Below, one piece after another: positions 11,361-22,707 of a DNA stretch of 64,000 bases. This DNA comes from Eopsaltria australis (taxonomy: Eukaryota; Chordata; Aves; Passeriformes; Petroicidae): the NCBI GenBank assembly GCA_034509425.1, contig JAVTVJ010000776.1, positions 1 through 64,000 of the forward strand. Reading direction: 5' to 3'. The notes under the pieces are model-generated. The model made no database searches. It was not told the DNA's origin and saw nothing but the letters and a program-made list of their open reading frames with translations. The translations under genes and the position numbers were made by a program. The first letter of the stretch is position 1; every line of letters begins with the position of its first letter.

Positions 11361-13327
11361 TGCGCTGCAGAGCCCGCCCCGCTGCACGGTAGAAAGGTCC
11401 CTTCTCCCCTCTCATTTTGTTTCTTAGGAGCCAAAACCGGCTGTTTTTATCAGGATTTCCGCCACCGACCCCCTCCTCCCCCCCAGTTCGCAGCGGCGTG
11501 GACAAGAAAGACTCTTGTTTCCCTCGACCGAGTTTCCTTTCGAAGAGGCAACGGGTGAGCTAAAAAAGAGGCGATAAACACTGAGTCCTAGACCTGAATA
11601 GACCTCGGGAGACAGAAATTTTGTTTTTCCTTCTAAATAAAATCCGCGACGTGGGGAACTAGATTTCCAAAGTAATTAATTAATAATCTTTAAAGGGTCT
11701 TCTCTTAATCTGAACTTAAAATCAGAGATTTAAGTGGATAGTTTAGTCGCAAATTGATTTCAAAGAGGAGGAAGTAACACAGGCTCATCTTGAGCACTGA
11801 ATACGGATTAGAAATTAGCTCCTTTGTCCAAAATCCTTTACCTCTTTCAAAATAATTAAGAGAAATTAAACTAGTGCATTATGCAGCAAGGCAAGGAGCA
11901 GGTTGAAGTCCTGTGAAGGGCTTTTTGTGCCCCCAAAGGAGGTGACTTTTTACAGCACAGCAGTTTGTGCTGCGTTGCTCAGTGCACACATTGCAGTAAT
12001 GGTTCCCTCGTCCTCTGCTACAGAAATACTTCCTTTCTTATTAAATTAGGTGACATAAAAACACGGCCAATTTTTGTTACTAATGATAACCAGTGCCCTA
12101 TCGTTTGATAATATGTCAGTGCTTTTATTTTTATACAGCTGGATTGGTGAAAATCTGAGTCATCATTGTCTGAGGAGACACTGCTGCAGCTGATTTTCAC
12201 ACTGCTTGAACATTATAAAAAGTGCTCAAGTGATCAGTTAGGATTCCTCTTTCACAGCAGATTCCTAAGTATTCAATTTTCTCACTGTCCAGTGACTGAT
12301 CCATACACTGGAAGTAATATTAAAAATGGCATGTCTTGATGTATCTGCTACACTGAAACAGCTGGCTGCTAAGCAATAGGGGTGAGTCTTCAGATGCACT
12401 TTTCCAAGACCAAGCTTCAATTAAAAATAAATGCACATTGTTTTACAGAGTACAGAGAATTAAAAGAAGTATTCTCTGATATGTTTATTAATGCCTACAA
12501 CCTGTTGTTTTGACAAAGGCCTGTAAACTTCTTTATACCTCTTGCTATTGTAACTGTTGGTGATACTAAAATTCTGGACAATGTTATGGTTCAAGTAATT
12601 TGTTTTCAAATGGCTAATAATTAAAACATGTTTTTTGACTAATAATAGCATATTTTGTTTCTATTTCAACATATTTATGGTTTATGTTTAGCACTATGTA
12701 TAAGGTAGAATCAAAACTGTCAACAGTCCTTTTTCACCTCAAATTACCTGTGCATTGTGGTGAACAATTATTCTCAAACTTTCACATTTGAGGCAGAAAA
12801 TGGCCTCAGCAGCTCAAAGATTTTTAATAAGGAGTAAGAATTAGTAAGTCAGAATATCTATTAATAAAAAGAAACAAAAAAAACCTGAAACCCACCAACA
12901 AAACAAAAAACCTCGAATATCAGTAGGCCTAAAAGTTGTTTAGAGGGGGCAGGGCTGTTTTTAAAGACACCGGTGAATTACCTGAACTTCACATAGGGCA
13001 GAGCTGAAAAAGGAGAGGCATGATGGGGCCGTGGGTTCTTTCCTACAGCCTTCAAACTCTTTCTCATGCCCACCAGCGCAGTGATTTATTTCACATTGAA
13101 TAAAACTCGTTATTTTTAGTATGCATTCACCTGCAACGTCTTACTATTTTTTTTAAATTTTAGTCTTAATTAAAAAGTGTAGATACAAAGCGTTTGGGGT
13201 GGTTTGTTTTTGGATTTTTTTTAAGAGCTGAGATACAAATGTTTTGGGGAGTTTTGTTCGTTTTAGTTTCTCTTTTGGCTTTTTTGAAGAGACGGTGGTG
13301 GATTTTAGTCTCTTTTTCGCTAGGATG

Positions 13328-13370
13328 TACAGCTCCTTTTATGAGAAAGTGGGTGGTTCTGAAAAGAGCC
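13328..13370 (-). terminator. H2A histone 3' stem-loop, one stem mismatch
   Basis: On the minus strand the element reads GGCTCT-TTTC-AGAACC (13355-13370). The consensus 3' arm is AGAGCC, so the third stem pair is C-A instead of C-G. A purine downstream element (AAAAGGAGCTG, about 13328-13338) follows. The lesion may weaken SLBP binding. The stems of H2B and H1 in the same cluster are perfect. Confidence 0.85.
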
Positions 13371-13411
13371 TTTGGGTTACTTTTGAGGTGGGAACGCTCC
13401 TCGGGTTTGTT

Positions 13412-13780
13412 TCACTTACTCTTTACTTTGTGGCTGTCGGTCTTCTTGGGCAGCAGCACGGCCTGGATGTTGGGCAGCACGCCGCCCTGCGCGATCGTCA
13501 CCTTGCCCAGCAGCTTGTTGAGCTCCTCGTTGTTGCGGATGGCGAGCTGCAGGTGGCGGGGGATGATGCGCGTCTTCTTGTTGTCGCGGGCCGCATTGCC
13601 CGCCAGCTCCAGGATCTCGGCCGTCAGGTACACCGGAGCGCCGGCGCCCACGCGCTCCGCGTAGTTGCCCTTGCGCAGCAGCCGGTGCACGCGGCCCACG
13701 GGGAACTGCAGCCCGGCCCGCGACGAGCGCGACTTGGCCTTGGCGCGCGCCTTCCCGCCCTGCTTCCCGCGCCCGGACAT
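13412..13780 (-). CDS. Histone H2A lacking seven core residues
   Basis: The protein starts Met-Ser-Gly-Arg-Gly-Lys-Gln-Gly and reads as H2A to the end, but is 122 residues instead of 129. Seven residues (A52-L58, numbering without Met) between two Tyr-Leu pairs are absent, an in-frame loss of 21 bases from helix 2 of the histone fold. The lost block includes acidic-patch residue E56. A second acidic-patch residue, D90, is Asn (Arg-Asn-Asn-Glu-Glu-Leu). The C-terminus ends Lys-Val-Lys-Ser-Lys rather than the usual avian Lys-Ala-Lys-Ala-Lys; human H2A.J also ends Lys-Ser-Lys. Promoter (TATA, three CCAAT) and frame are intact, but the 3' stem-loop has a mismatch. It could be an early pseudogene, an unusual H2A lacking a full acidic patch, or an assembly error at a short repeat. 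Its place beside WBP11 suggests the H2A.J position (inference). Confidence 0.85.
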   Translation of the reverse strand: MSGRGKQGGKARAKAKSRSSRAGLQFPVGRVHRLLRKGNYAERVGAGAPVYLTAEILELAGNAARDNKKTRIIPRHLQLAIRNNEELNKLLGKVTIAQGGVLPNIQAVLLPKKTDSHKVKSK

Positions 13781-13867
13781 CAATCCCAACGCTTCAGCAT
13801 CGCCGCCGCCTCCGCCACTACCTGGAATGACACGGTCACGTGTCCCCGTGCCCTGCACGCCGCCGCC

Positions 13868-13966
13868 TTTATAGCTTCTGCGCGCGCCCAGATCGCTCTC
13901 TGATTGGCTGCAGCGCGCTCCGGCTAGCTCCGACCAATGGCGCCGCGGATCCAAATCCGGCCAATG
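13868..13966 (-). promoter_or_regulatory. H2A promoter
   Basis: TATAAA (13868-13873) lies about 88 bases before the ATG on the minus strand. Upstream are an ATTGG (13902-13906, CCAAT on the coding strand) and two plus-strand CCAAT copies (about 13933 and 13962). The island is GC-rich to about 14110. 14150-14850 holds no gene. Confidence 0.75.
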
Positions 13967-14850
13967 GGAGCCGCCGGCGGCCGCTCCCGCCAAGCCGGCC
14001 CCGCTGTCGGCCCGAATCGCGCTCTCCGAGCCCGAGGCCGGCTCTGTGAGCCGGGACAGAGCCGGGGGAAACGCGTCCCCGCCCGCCCGAAGAGAGCAGA
14101 AGAACCCAGCTGCCTCCCCGGAATGGGGGCATCTCCCGCTAATGCCGTCGCTGTCGGTTTAGAAATAATCTTGTATTTTAAACCTCCGAAATGCTACTAA
14201 AGGGGCTACTTTGAAAATGTGTTATTGTTATGATAAAATGGAAACTTTACTTTCAGTAGAAATATTTACACCCCAGCACTACTGATATGTGTAGAAATGA
14301 GGCAGGAATACGTAATACTGGAGGTTTATCTGATTCTAGAGACAAATTACTTCGGTATTGCTGTAATCAAACTCATACTGGTGTCTTCAAGCTGAATGAT
14401 ATGTTTCCAGGCTGAATCTTCCCAACTTTTGTAAACATAACTGATGTCGTCAGATAACTTCTACAACAGAAGTTGATTAATAAAGAAAACTTCGTGTTTC
14501 AAGAACTGTGCAAAGTGACATCACACAATATTCATTAGTAGGCAGAGAATATGCATTAGGTGGGTGGGTTCATGTAAATTTTACTGTACAGAGAACTCCT
14601 GGGCAAACCTTTTTGATTGTATCCAGAATTTGTGAGAACAGATCCAAAGTTTTCAAGTGTAAATTTGGTAAGCTAATAACTTTGTCTCCTTAAAGCCGAT
14701 TTAACCTCAAAACATGGTGTATTCAGCTAAGTCTGAAAATTACAGCCAACTAAATGTATTGTTTGAGGTATCTGCTAGTCTGGTATCTTAATATTGATTA
14801 TTGGCCACAAGTAAAATTAGCTGTCAGTCAATCTTTTAACATTAAAATTG

Positions 14851-15360
14851 TGTTAAAAACGAGTCCATGAACAAAAATTTTAGTAAAATAACATTGAACA
14901 TTTATTAGTAGAACAAGGGCAAAAGCAGCGCTGGGTGCATAGCATAGCATATCTGCTAGAGGCACAGTTTTCATTCCTTTTACAATGGGTTAAATACTTT
15001 TAACTATTACATATTCATTAAGCTCAGAAGAAAATTTACATTTCAAACAACCCTTTCCCCCTGGTCTCTGCCCCCCTCCTTCTCACCAGAATGTCTCTTC
15101 AGGTGTCTGGACAGTGTCAGCATAGAGCTGTGAATTGGCCTTATCTTTTCTTGTTCCCTTGAAATTCCTTTGCACTGCAAGTGATCAGCTCAAAAGACAT
15201 TTACAGCTATATATTTATGACTACATTTTCCAATATATCACACTTATCTCGAGGTTATAATTTTACTACAATCTTGTTTCTACTTAACTATATTTTATCA
15301 TAACACTATTTCTACAAAGTATACGAAGAGTCAACATTTATCATTTACTCATCCATTACA
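14851..15360 (-). repeat. 3' LTR of provirus G
   Basis: 510 bp, TGTAATGG to TTTTTAACA on the minus strand. It is about 93-95% identical by eye to 40928-41429. Substitutions and small indels between the pair show that the insertion is old. Confidence 0.9.
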
Positions 15361-15375
15361 ATTTCCCCCCTTTTA
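15361..15375 (-). other. Polypurine tract of provirus G
   Basis: On the minus strand a run AAAAGGGGGGAAAT abuts the 3' LTR. This is the expected plus-strand primer of reverse transcription. Confidence 0.8.
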
Positions 15376-15396
15376 TTTTTTTCTCAATTATGTTGG

Positions 15397-17690
15397 CTTG
15401 AGTTACAAGCTTGATTTAAGCTTCATTGTTACATTCAAAATTTCTACAGATTTGTTGGCTTCTTTGAGGGGGTCTTCGGTGTTGTTTTGTTTCTTTGGTT
15501 TCGTTATCCTTCGTGCTGCTCTCGAAGCGGTTTGTTCCGAATTTAAAAGCATAGGGATTACCTGCATACTTTGGCCAACACTTGCGATTAGTCTGATAAA
15601 ACAGGGGATTAAACCAGGAAGGAATATTAACCCAGGAATTGCACACAAAAAACCAGTTTCTTTTACCATGTTATCCCTAAGAAGTTATCCTACCAAGCAG
15701 ATTCTAGTGATGTTTCCCTTCTTTGAATTGGTACATGAGCAAGCTTGCAGCAATATCGAGTATAGCCTGACTGTTATCAGTTTGTAATAAATAAGTACGC
15801 CCAATTTATAGTAAAACAAGTATAAAATTTATTTCGTGTCAGAGAGTTCGAATATGCAATGCCACGATCAAAAAGGGGGACAGTGCCAAGCCCGGGGTTG
15901 GAACTGGGTGAACGCAGGTCTGACCTCTATCGCATCAGACCTCCCTCTGTTCACCCTGGCTGCTTCCAACAGCTGGTTTATATACAGTTTTGACCGTAAA
16001 GTCCGGATTTTGGGTATTGTTTCTGTCACTCAGCATATTCATGAAGCATGCTATTCATGAAACTGAGGTGGACAAAAACGCATCCTGTGTTTGATTGATT
16101 TCTCATCACCAGGGGATGTTATCTGATGGCTCATGATGTTCCTTATCCTGGTCCAATCTGGTCGTTAACACCTGAGCTGGGATGGGATTTTCGTAGATGG
16201 TCGATCAGTTCTGTCATCAGCTCTGCCAGGAAATTCTCCTTGGAAAATGTAGATATCAGGAGTCAGCTGAATGCTTTCCTGATGTGCTGCCGTTCTCTGT
16301 AGTGCTGTCTTTGGGATGTAAATCAGTTCCCTGGGTGAGGCCACAATTCTTTTCTTGGGCAGGCTCTGCTTGTTCTAAAACTGGTTACAACTAAACTTTT
16401 TTTACTATATATTTCGATATTACATATTTGAGCACGAATTTCCCACTTTTATTTATAACGAGTTTCTCTTTAATTTTATCCAGTGCACCCCCAGGTGTCT
16501 CACATTCCTGCTTTAGTAAAACAAGCATACTGCCCCTTCAGACACAGTAACCTGACTTGGTGTCCCTCTGAAGGTTTCAATTTAGCTGTCCATAGTGAGA
16601 GTTTCCCATAATAAGTTTCCAAGGATGTTTCATAATAGCATTTGTTAGTCATTGTCGTGTGCCAGGTCAGATGAAAGGCACGGCTGCTCCATCATCCCAG
16701 TCGTAGAAGGGGATTACGCTTGGTGCAGGGATTTGCCAGGCTTGTGTTGATAGGGGTTACTCACGCAAAAATACATGCGATAATTATGATCGCCATGGTC
16801 GTACTCCGGGGTCCAGCATGGCTTGCACCTCCTCATCTTTTGCCCTCCGAGGTTGTCGCTCATGGCAAACGATGATTAAGGCGGGTGCAGGGGCCAACCC
16901 AGTCTTGTCCTCTTTACATCGTTTGTTCCATTTACTCACAGACCGCACTGCACATGAGCATGATTCTTGCTCCCACCTTTCCTCGGGAATTTCCCATATT
17001 TCAGGTATCAGTAATTGCCACTCACACAAAATTTGTTCTACCACAGCATCTTCCTTGGTTCTTTTGTTCTTTATGCTTTCGGCAGTTCAGACAGTGGGAA
17101 TGCCTCTTTGTTGAAGAGCAATACCACTTGTTAAAACATTTGACAAACTCACACAGCACTTCACGTCAGGATTCCTCCCGGACCCTTGGGAATTTGCATC
17201 ATTCTTATGATAATGGCACCAAGTGTCCTGCTGCCTCTTGGGCCAATTTTTTTAAGGAGAGATTGTTAGTTCTCAGAATCTGATTGTGTAATTACATTAC
17301 AAAAAATAAAATATTTAGACAACATTTAGTCACGTACATTTTGCTCTAAAAATGGACTGTGGAAATTCTTTACATTTCTCTTAGAAATACATACAAACCA
17401 CAGCAGTGGCCGACAATCTACCAGCAATTAACAGCCATGAATCAACTTTCAGGGACAAATACCTGGGGAAAGTTTTAATCTAATACTATTTCAGTAACAG
17501 TATTTCAGTTTCTTTTCGGACTGCTTTAAGTAGTTTGTTTTCCTTGCCCCAAAACATTATCTCAGTTTACCTTGCATGATGGATGGGTATTTGTTAGAAT
17601 ATATCTCTCACAGAAAAAGATGGCAAATATTAGGAACAGGAAATTAGGAGTTAAGAAAATTACAATACAGAAAGTTCAGGTAGGTTGTCA
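15397..17690 (-). pseudogene. Env-like remnant of provirus G
   Basis: The minus strand between the 3' LTR and provirus A (leaving out F1, 15783-16460) keeps open stretches. One at 15403-15669 has a hydrophobic span like the membrane anchor of an envelope protein (Leu-Ile-Phe-Leu-Pro-Gly-Leu-Ile-Pro-Cys). Another at 16784-17044 is Cys- and Trp-rich. Stops and shifts separate them. Position (just before PPT and 3' LTR) is the main reason for calling it env; the family was not recognised. Confidence 0.5.
15783..16460 (-). repeat. Solo LTR F1
   Basis: A 678-bp LTR in the env remnant of G, with 4-bp target duplications AGTT at 15779-15782 and 16461-16464. Its polyadenylation signal reads on the minus strand. 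It has exactly the same length as F2 (63059-63736) and differs by only a small percentage of bases by eye, so the family moved recently relative to G. Confidence 0.9.
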
Positions 17691-17695
17691 CGATC

Positions 17696-18317
17696 TGCTA
17701 ACACAAGCGGGAGTCGTGATGGTTCGTTAACTGAATCTCAGAGTGCAAAAGAAACAGGGACAAGTATTTTTTAGTTTCAATCAAAATCAAAGCACTTTTA
17801 TTGAGTGACAACAACACGATTATGCAATAGAGGAGAGAGAGAGATATAGGGTTGAGAGGGAAAGATAGGGTAATAGCTACCACAGCACAACGAAATCCTC
17901 ATGGTCCGGAGCCGATGAATTCCATCTCGTCCGTGGGGAGATCTGATAGGGGTCTTTTCAGAGAGTCTATAGTCTTTTCGAAAGCAAGGGGCGGCTGGCC
18001 AAGAGGTCAGGTAAGGTAATCTTTTCAAAGGCGAGGGGCAACTAGCCAAGAGGTGGGGGAATAAGGCCCATTGTTTTGGGGTACAGGTGCAGGTGTACAA
18101 GGCGGATCGTTCCTGCGCAGTCCTTTTTGCCCTGGTAGCAAGAGCGACATGGTCTCACAGGCATGTGTACACCCCTGCGCCTGGCAGACATCCCACCAGG
18201 ATCTGGCTGGACTTCATTGTGCAGAAGTCCTCTTTCCCCTTTGGGGTCTTTGGGTTTTCGGTCTCTGTCCTTGTCGATGGTCGTGAGGCAGATGAGGGAT
18301 TTCCGCAGTCTCTTACA
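17696..18317 (-). repeat. 3' LTR of provirus A
   Basis: 622 bp, TGTAAGAGACTGCGG to GATCGTGACA on the minus strand. It holds an AATAAA (near 17797) and a short AG repeat (17832-17846) that is longer in the 5' LTR. The PPT CACGGGGTGG (18318-18327) abuts it. Confidence 0.9.
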
Positions 18318-18608
18318 CCACCCCGTGGCTCACGATCGTCGTCAGGAGCACTCAGCACGATTCTGTAGTGTTGTTGCGAAGTCTTCAGGACTCGTCAATG
18401 TTGGTAGCATAACCTTGGAAAACAGAGACAGAAAAGAGAAAAGAAAGAAAGGAAAGGGGAAAAAAAAGAACAAAAATGGGTTAAGTAATTTCAATCACAT
18501 AAAATTTTAATTAAATCCTGGTGAAGCAACAATTGCTTTAGTAAAATAAGATTACATTAATAAATTATTGAATTATAAAAGGCAATAAAGTACATATCTA
18601 ATTTCTCA

Positions 18609-19612
18609 TTATACCTTAGTTCGTCTTGTGTCAACAACGTTAAGGGTGTCCACGGAGAATGAAACATCGATCAAATTATGCTTATTCATTATAGATATTA
18701 ATTGTGTCAATTGTTTCATCATTCTCCAATTCATGATGTACAAAATTGCAGACAAAACAAAACCAATCAAAACTAAAATCAAGAGAACAATGATGGGATG
18801 ACACAATTTATTCAGGACACCTGTAGCAGTAGGTGACCACCCCAATAGGGTATCCCACCGTGTTCGGCATCTTTTCTTACCCTTTCCAGAACACGATGTG
18901 TTTCCTTTACATTGTGATGAACAGTTACCAAGGTTTTCTGTCTGTATTTCTTGATCTTTTCGAAAACTTCGATTAAATCCTGGTGGAGCAACAATTGCTT
19001 TACCAAGGTAAGGTTCATCCCAATGGGGGTAGGTACAACTTGGTGTATCAGTGAGTAATTGGATTGCAAAAGGTGATAAGAAGTAACTGGAGCTAAATAA
19101 GAGAAATCACATCCTGTGATTTTAGTAAAGTTACAAACACAAAAATTTGAATGATTTTTAGTATCCACTACTACATTTTCTACAACTACTCGGTCACATG
19201 CAGTTCTCAAGTATGGACATCCATTGCCTATATACACAAGCACTGTTTCAGGATTCTCTTTAGGATGAATTTCAAAATGACAGATATTTTGTTCTGTGTC
19301 TAAACAAATGTCTTGAGCTCTAATTGCATTACTTTCACAGATGAATCCTAGTTGTTCTCGGACAATACAAGTTTCTAAATCAACAGTTTGCCATTTCTTA
19401 TCAATTTGATGGGCCCATTGCTTATGCTCAAAAGGATAAAGAATAGTTCTGCCATGATTTAGCCCCAATGCAATGATAGGAAATATTGAATGCACTGAAG
19501 CATTACGTATAGTTAGCACGAGGGCTGTAGCTGTGTTTGTAATAGGGTTATAGGTAAAATTCACTAAGTTCCACCACGATTGGAATTCTCTTTCAAAATT
19601 AGTGACACTATC
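18609..19612 (-). pseudogene. Provirus A env, C-terminal part
   Basis: An envelope protein fragment with many Cys and Asn-X-Ser/Thr sites. It begins directly at the edge of LTR H and continues the frame left at 21197. A long open stretch (18812-19564) is followed, after a frameshift near 18840, by a strongly hydrophobic membrane anchor (Ile-Val-Leu-Leu-Ile-Leu-Val-Leu-Ile-Gly-Phe, about 18740-18780) and a short tail. The envelope family is not one I can name. Confidence 0.75.
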
Positions 19613-21196
19613 TGTAGTGGTTTCAGTTTACTTATTTAGGTTTGTGGTTAAATGTTAGCACACTTACTTAAATTTACTTGATTGCTTGTTGTGAGATAAG
19701 GATTAGGAGTAGGCAAAGCAGGTTCAAACTTTATAAAGTACAAAGAAGTTTTATTAATATATCTAAGACAAAGGGAAAAGAAAAAAAAAAAAACCCAAGA
19801 AAAACTAGAACAAACTCTCTAGACTACTCTTCTTTCCCCACCTCTCCATTTCATTCTCCCTGACAACATACAAAAGACAACACTTCGACCCCCAGTCAGT
19901 TTACCACCTCAGAAACAGCTCTTGTTCCAGTTCACTTAGGGAGAGAAGTTTCTTTTGCTTACACCATGGATTTTCTGTAAGAAAAATACAGTTTTTATGG
20001 GTCTTCTGCCTCACTATTAGCCGCCGCCCGGAGCAAAGTCCAGCTTAATGGTGGATCCCTCCCACACCAGTAGCCTTCCCACAGCCACTTGGGTGGGTTA
20101 TGAACAGTCCATGGGGTACCTGTTTTAAGGATGCTTAGTTCAATTTCAGCAACAAAGAAAATCCCTTCTTCTGTGCTTAGCAACACAGGTTCTCCTGACA
20201 ACTCAGGTTCTCTAGCATTCTCCCCGGGACCAGGGCTCTAGGTCACAGCCTCTCTTCTCTCTTGGTTCTAGTTTCTCATCAGGCTGTACTTTTTTCAACA
20301 CTTACTTGTCTGTACTTAGGTATTTCAGTTCATTGGCTGCAATAAGAACCTCACATCTCCCTTTAGACTATATCTTCATATATTACAGAGAATTTATTAG
20401 CTCACTCCCCAACCATGGTTCTCCAAAAGAGTTTTCAGCTTCACTCTTGAAGCAACTTCTCATGCACCTCCTTGTAAGTATCAGTTCTGCTTTCCTCACT
20501 GACTGTAAAGTCTCTGCGCAGCACTATGTCGATGTCCTCACTCGTTCCTCTCTCTGCGAGGAAGGATGGGTGTCTGTGAGTTTAGTCCAGGCATGGAGAG
20601 AGTTAATCTCCGTCTCTCTCTCTCCGGCAGTGTGAGGATCACGTGCTCTTTGCCGGGCTGCTTGAACAGGTCTGAGCTAGATGCCAGACACTCTCAAGAG
20701 TTTCTCTGCCTGGCTCTGCCAAGCTGGCTCGGCCTAGTAAGGCCATCTGGGCCCGGGGTGACAGGGCAGGGCCTGACCCGAGCTAGATGGAGTCCGGCCC
20801 AGTCCTTGCCTGGCCCGGAGCAGGGGCCTAGCTCTCCCTCTCATGTAGCTAGCACACCAGCTGAGCTGTATCTGCTGAAAATTCCAGCCGTTCCTCCCCC
20901 ATGCCCGGCTGCAGCGGCACGGCCAGCTCAAACTTCCCTCCTTTGAAAGGGCTGGGGAAACAAGAACTGCTCCACTCTACACAGCAGCAGCAAATCCAAA
21001 AAAGAAAAGCGTCAGAAAGTCTCTACTTATATATAGTTTTTTCCTCAAAAGCGAATCACTTTTTAATTAGTTTACCTACTTATCAATCCTTAAAACTACC
21101 TAATTATTAGCTCTCTCTCACAGGAAAGAAGTTGTATTCCTTCCTGCAGCACAGATCACTTCCTAGATTTTGACCCCTCTAACCTAACCCAAGACA
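19613..21196 (-). repeat. LTR-like insertion H in provirus A env
   Basis: 1,584 bp from TGTCTTGGG to CCACTACA on the minus strand, with the 5-bp duplication GATAG (CTATC at 19608-19612 and 21197-21201 on plus). The env codons Asp-Ser-Val stop at one edge and resume at the other, which fixes the ends. It has a TATATATAA box (near 21030), a GC-rich middle, an AATAAA near 19755 and an open frame of 68 codons (19995-20201). No second LTR or pol is seen, so it is a solo LTR of unusual length or a non-autonomous element. It is related to J (59605-60567). Confidence 0.85.
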
Positions 21197-22093
21197 CTAT
21201 CCCAAATTATTTTCTGAATTTCAGTAGGAAAAGTGCCTTCTTCACCCTCTCTTATAATTGAGGCAGCAAATGACTGCATCCACAATTGAGCCTGGATGCA
21301 GCTAAGGGCTAAAGAAATGTTGTCTTGTGTAGCACCAAGTGCGTCAATTATCAATTTGTGGTCGTTCACATTTACCTTTTCCCAATCTGGTAATATGTTT
21401 GATAACAACCACTGGTGGGTTCTTAAGGCTAATAATGACAACTGCAGTGGTCGTTGTAATTTGGTTAAATCTCTAGTAGTGGCAGCCAATTTATTCATTA
21501 GTACTTCTGAATCAATGCTATTCAAGATTCCCAATCCTGTTCCCATGGCACCGGTTATGTCTCTTTGCTGCTTTCTTAAAAGGGTTCTGCTTTTGTTTTG
21601 CATCAACAATTTGGCTTGTTTAAGAGACAATTTTTGGTCTGTTTTCCTGATTATATATGGTCCAATTTCAAAAATTTTCGGGCTTAGCATAACTGGTGGT
21701 TGGATGGTAGGTATTACGACATCAACTTCAAGTTCCCCCCAGTATTTTGTATTGTTTTTACCACACATAACTTTATGGGAAAATTGTACAGCAGTTAAGT
21801 TTAGCCAACAATCCTGATTTTCAACTTTACAAAATGAAACACGGCCATGAGGTCCAATGCTGTAACTGTATACAGGTTTGGTAAAAAGTCCAGCAATTAA
21901 TTTACATCATATTATAACATCATCACCTCGTGTTACCATAAAGGGAGGAAAAGCATTATTCTTGTCATCCAACACAAGGGGGGGTGCTTATACCATGGTA
22001 TGTGACTACTGCACTCAGTATGGGCTTTGCTATGGCATTTATTTTGAATCTATAAATTCTTCATGTCCCTCGGAGTTCCCCTGTGAAAAGTAA
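21197..22093 (-). pseudogene. Provirus A env, N-terminal part
   Basis: The frame open at 21768 down to the H insertion carries Cys-Gly-Lys-Asn-Asn near its start and a helical run with Gln-Ala-Gln-Leu-Trp before Ile-Arg-Glu-Gly-Glu-Glu-Gly. Upstream of 21768 the frame is degraded. The lack of an integrase between RNase H (22309) and this env shows a deletion in provirus A. Confidence 0.7.
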
Positions 22094-22308
22094 ACACAAC
22101 AGAGCCTGCCACCAAGGGGCAGAAAAAGTTAAAATGATAGAATTATGCAGCGTGTATTTATCCAATGGTCATTCCCTATGGCATCAGAGGCTATCCATGC
22201 ATTTTGCTGCCAAAAAGAAAGCCCCTCAGTACATGCCTTAAACACAGCATTGAAATAAGTATAGAAACAAACAAGAGAAATATTCTGTACTTCCTGTTGG
22301 AAAACACT

Positions 22309-22702
22309 TCAAATATCTATCAGCTTGCCAACTTGGGCACTGACTTCCCCCTCTGTAATAATTTGTTCACTGGAGGAAGTGTGGAGGGCTACCTTAATAA
22401 CTGAGGCAGATTTGTCTTGGCTGCTACTTAAGCTTTCTTGTATTGCCAGATTTTTTACAGCTCCTTCAGTTACTGAGAAAGTCTTACAATAATGTTCAAT
22501 CTTAGCATCCCACTTTCTAACTGAGGCCCTCTGGGCCACCCCATCAGGTAGGGGAGTCCTGGTAGAAACCGCCTTAATAACTTTGAAAGGGCCTCTCAAA
22601 ACAATTGGTTGTTGTCGTGTAATCTTCTCCACTTCTATGAGGGCTGAGCTAACCACAAACAATCCCTTTTCCCAGAGGGTGTATCTTTTTTCAGCATCTT
22701 TG
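22309..22702 (-). pseudogene. Provirus A pol, RNase H-side fragment
   Basis: The minus-strand frame continues the pol sequence that stops at 30161, on the other side of provirus B1: the Phe-Lys-Asp-Ala-Glu-Lys-Arg-Tyr block typical of the RT/RNase H link is split exactly by B1. The 117-codon open stretch ends at 22309. No integrase follows. Confidence 0.8.
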
Positions 22703-22707
22703 AAGCC

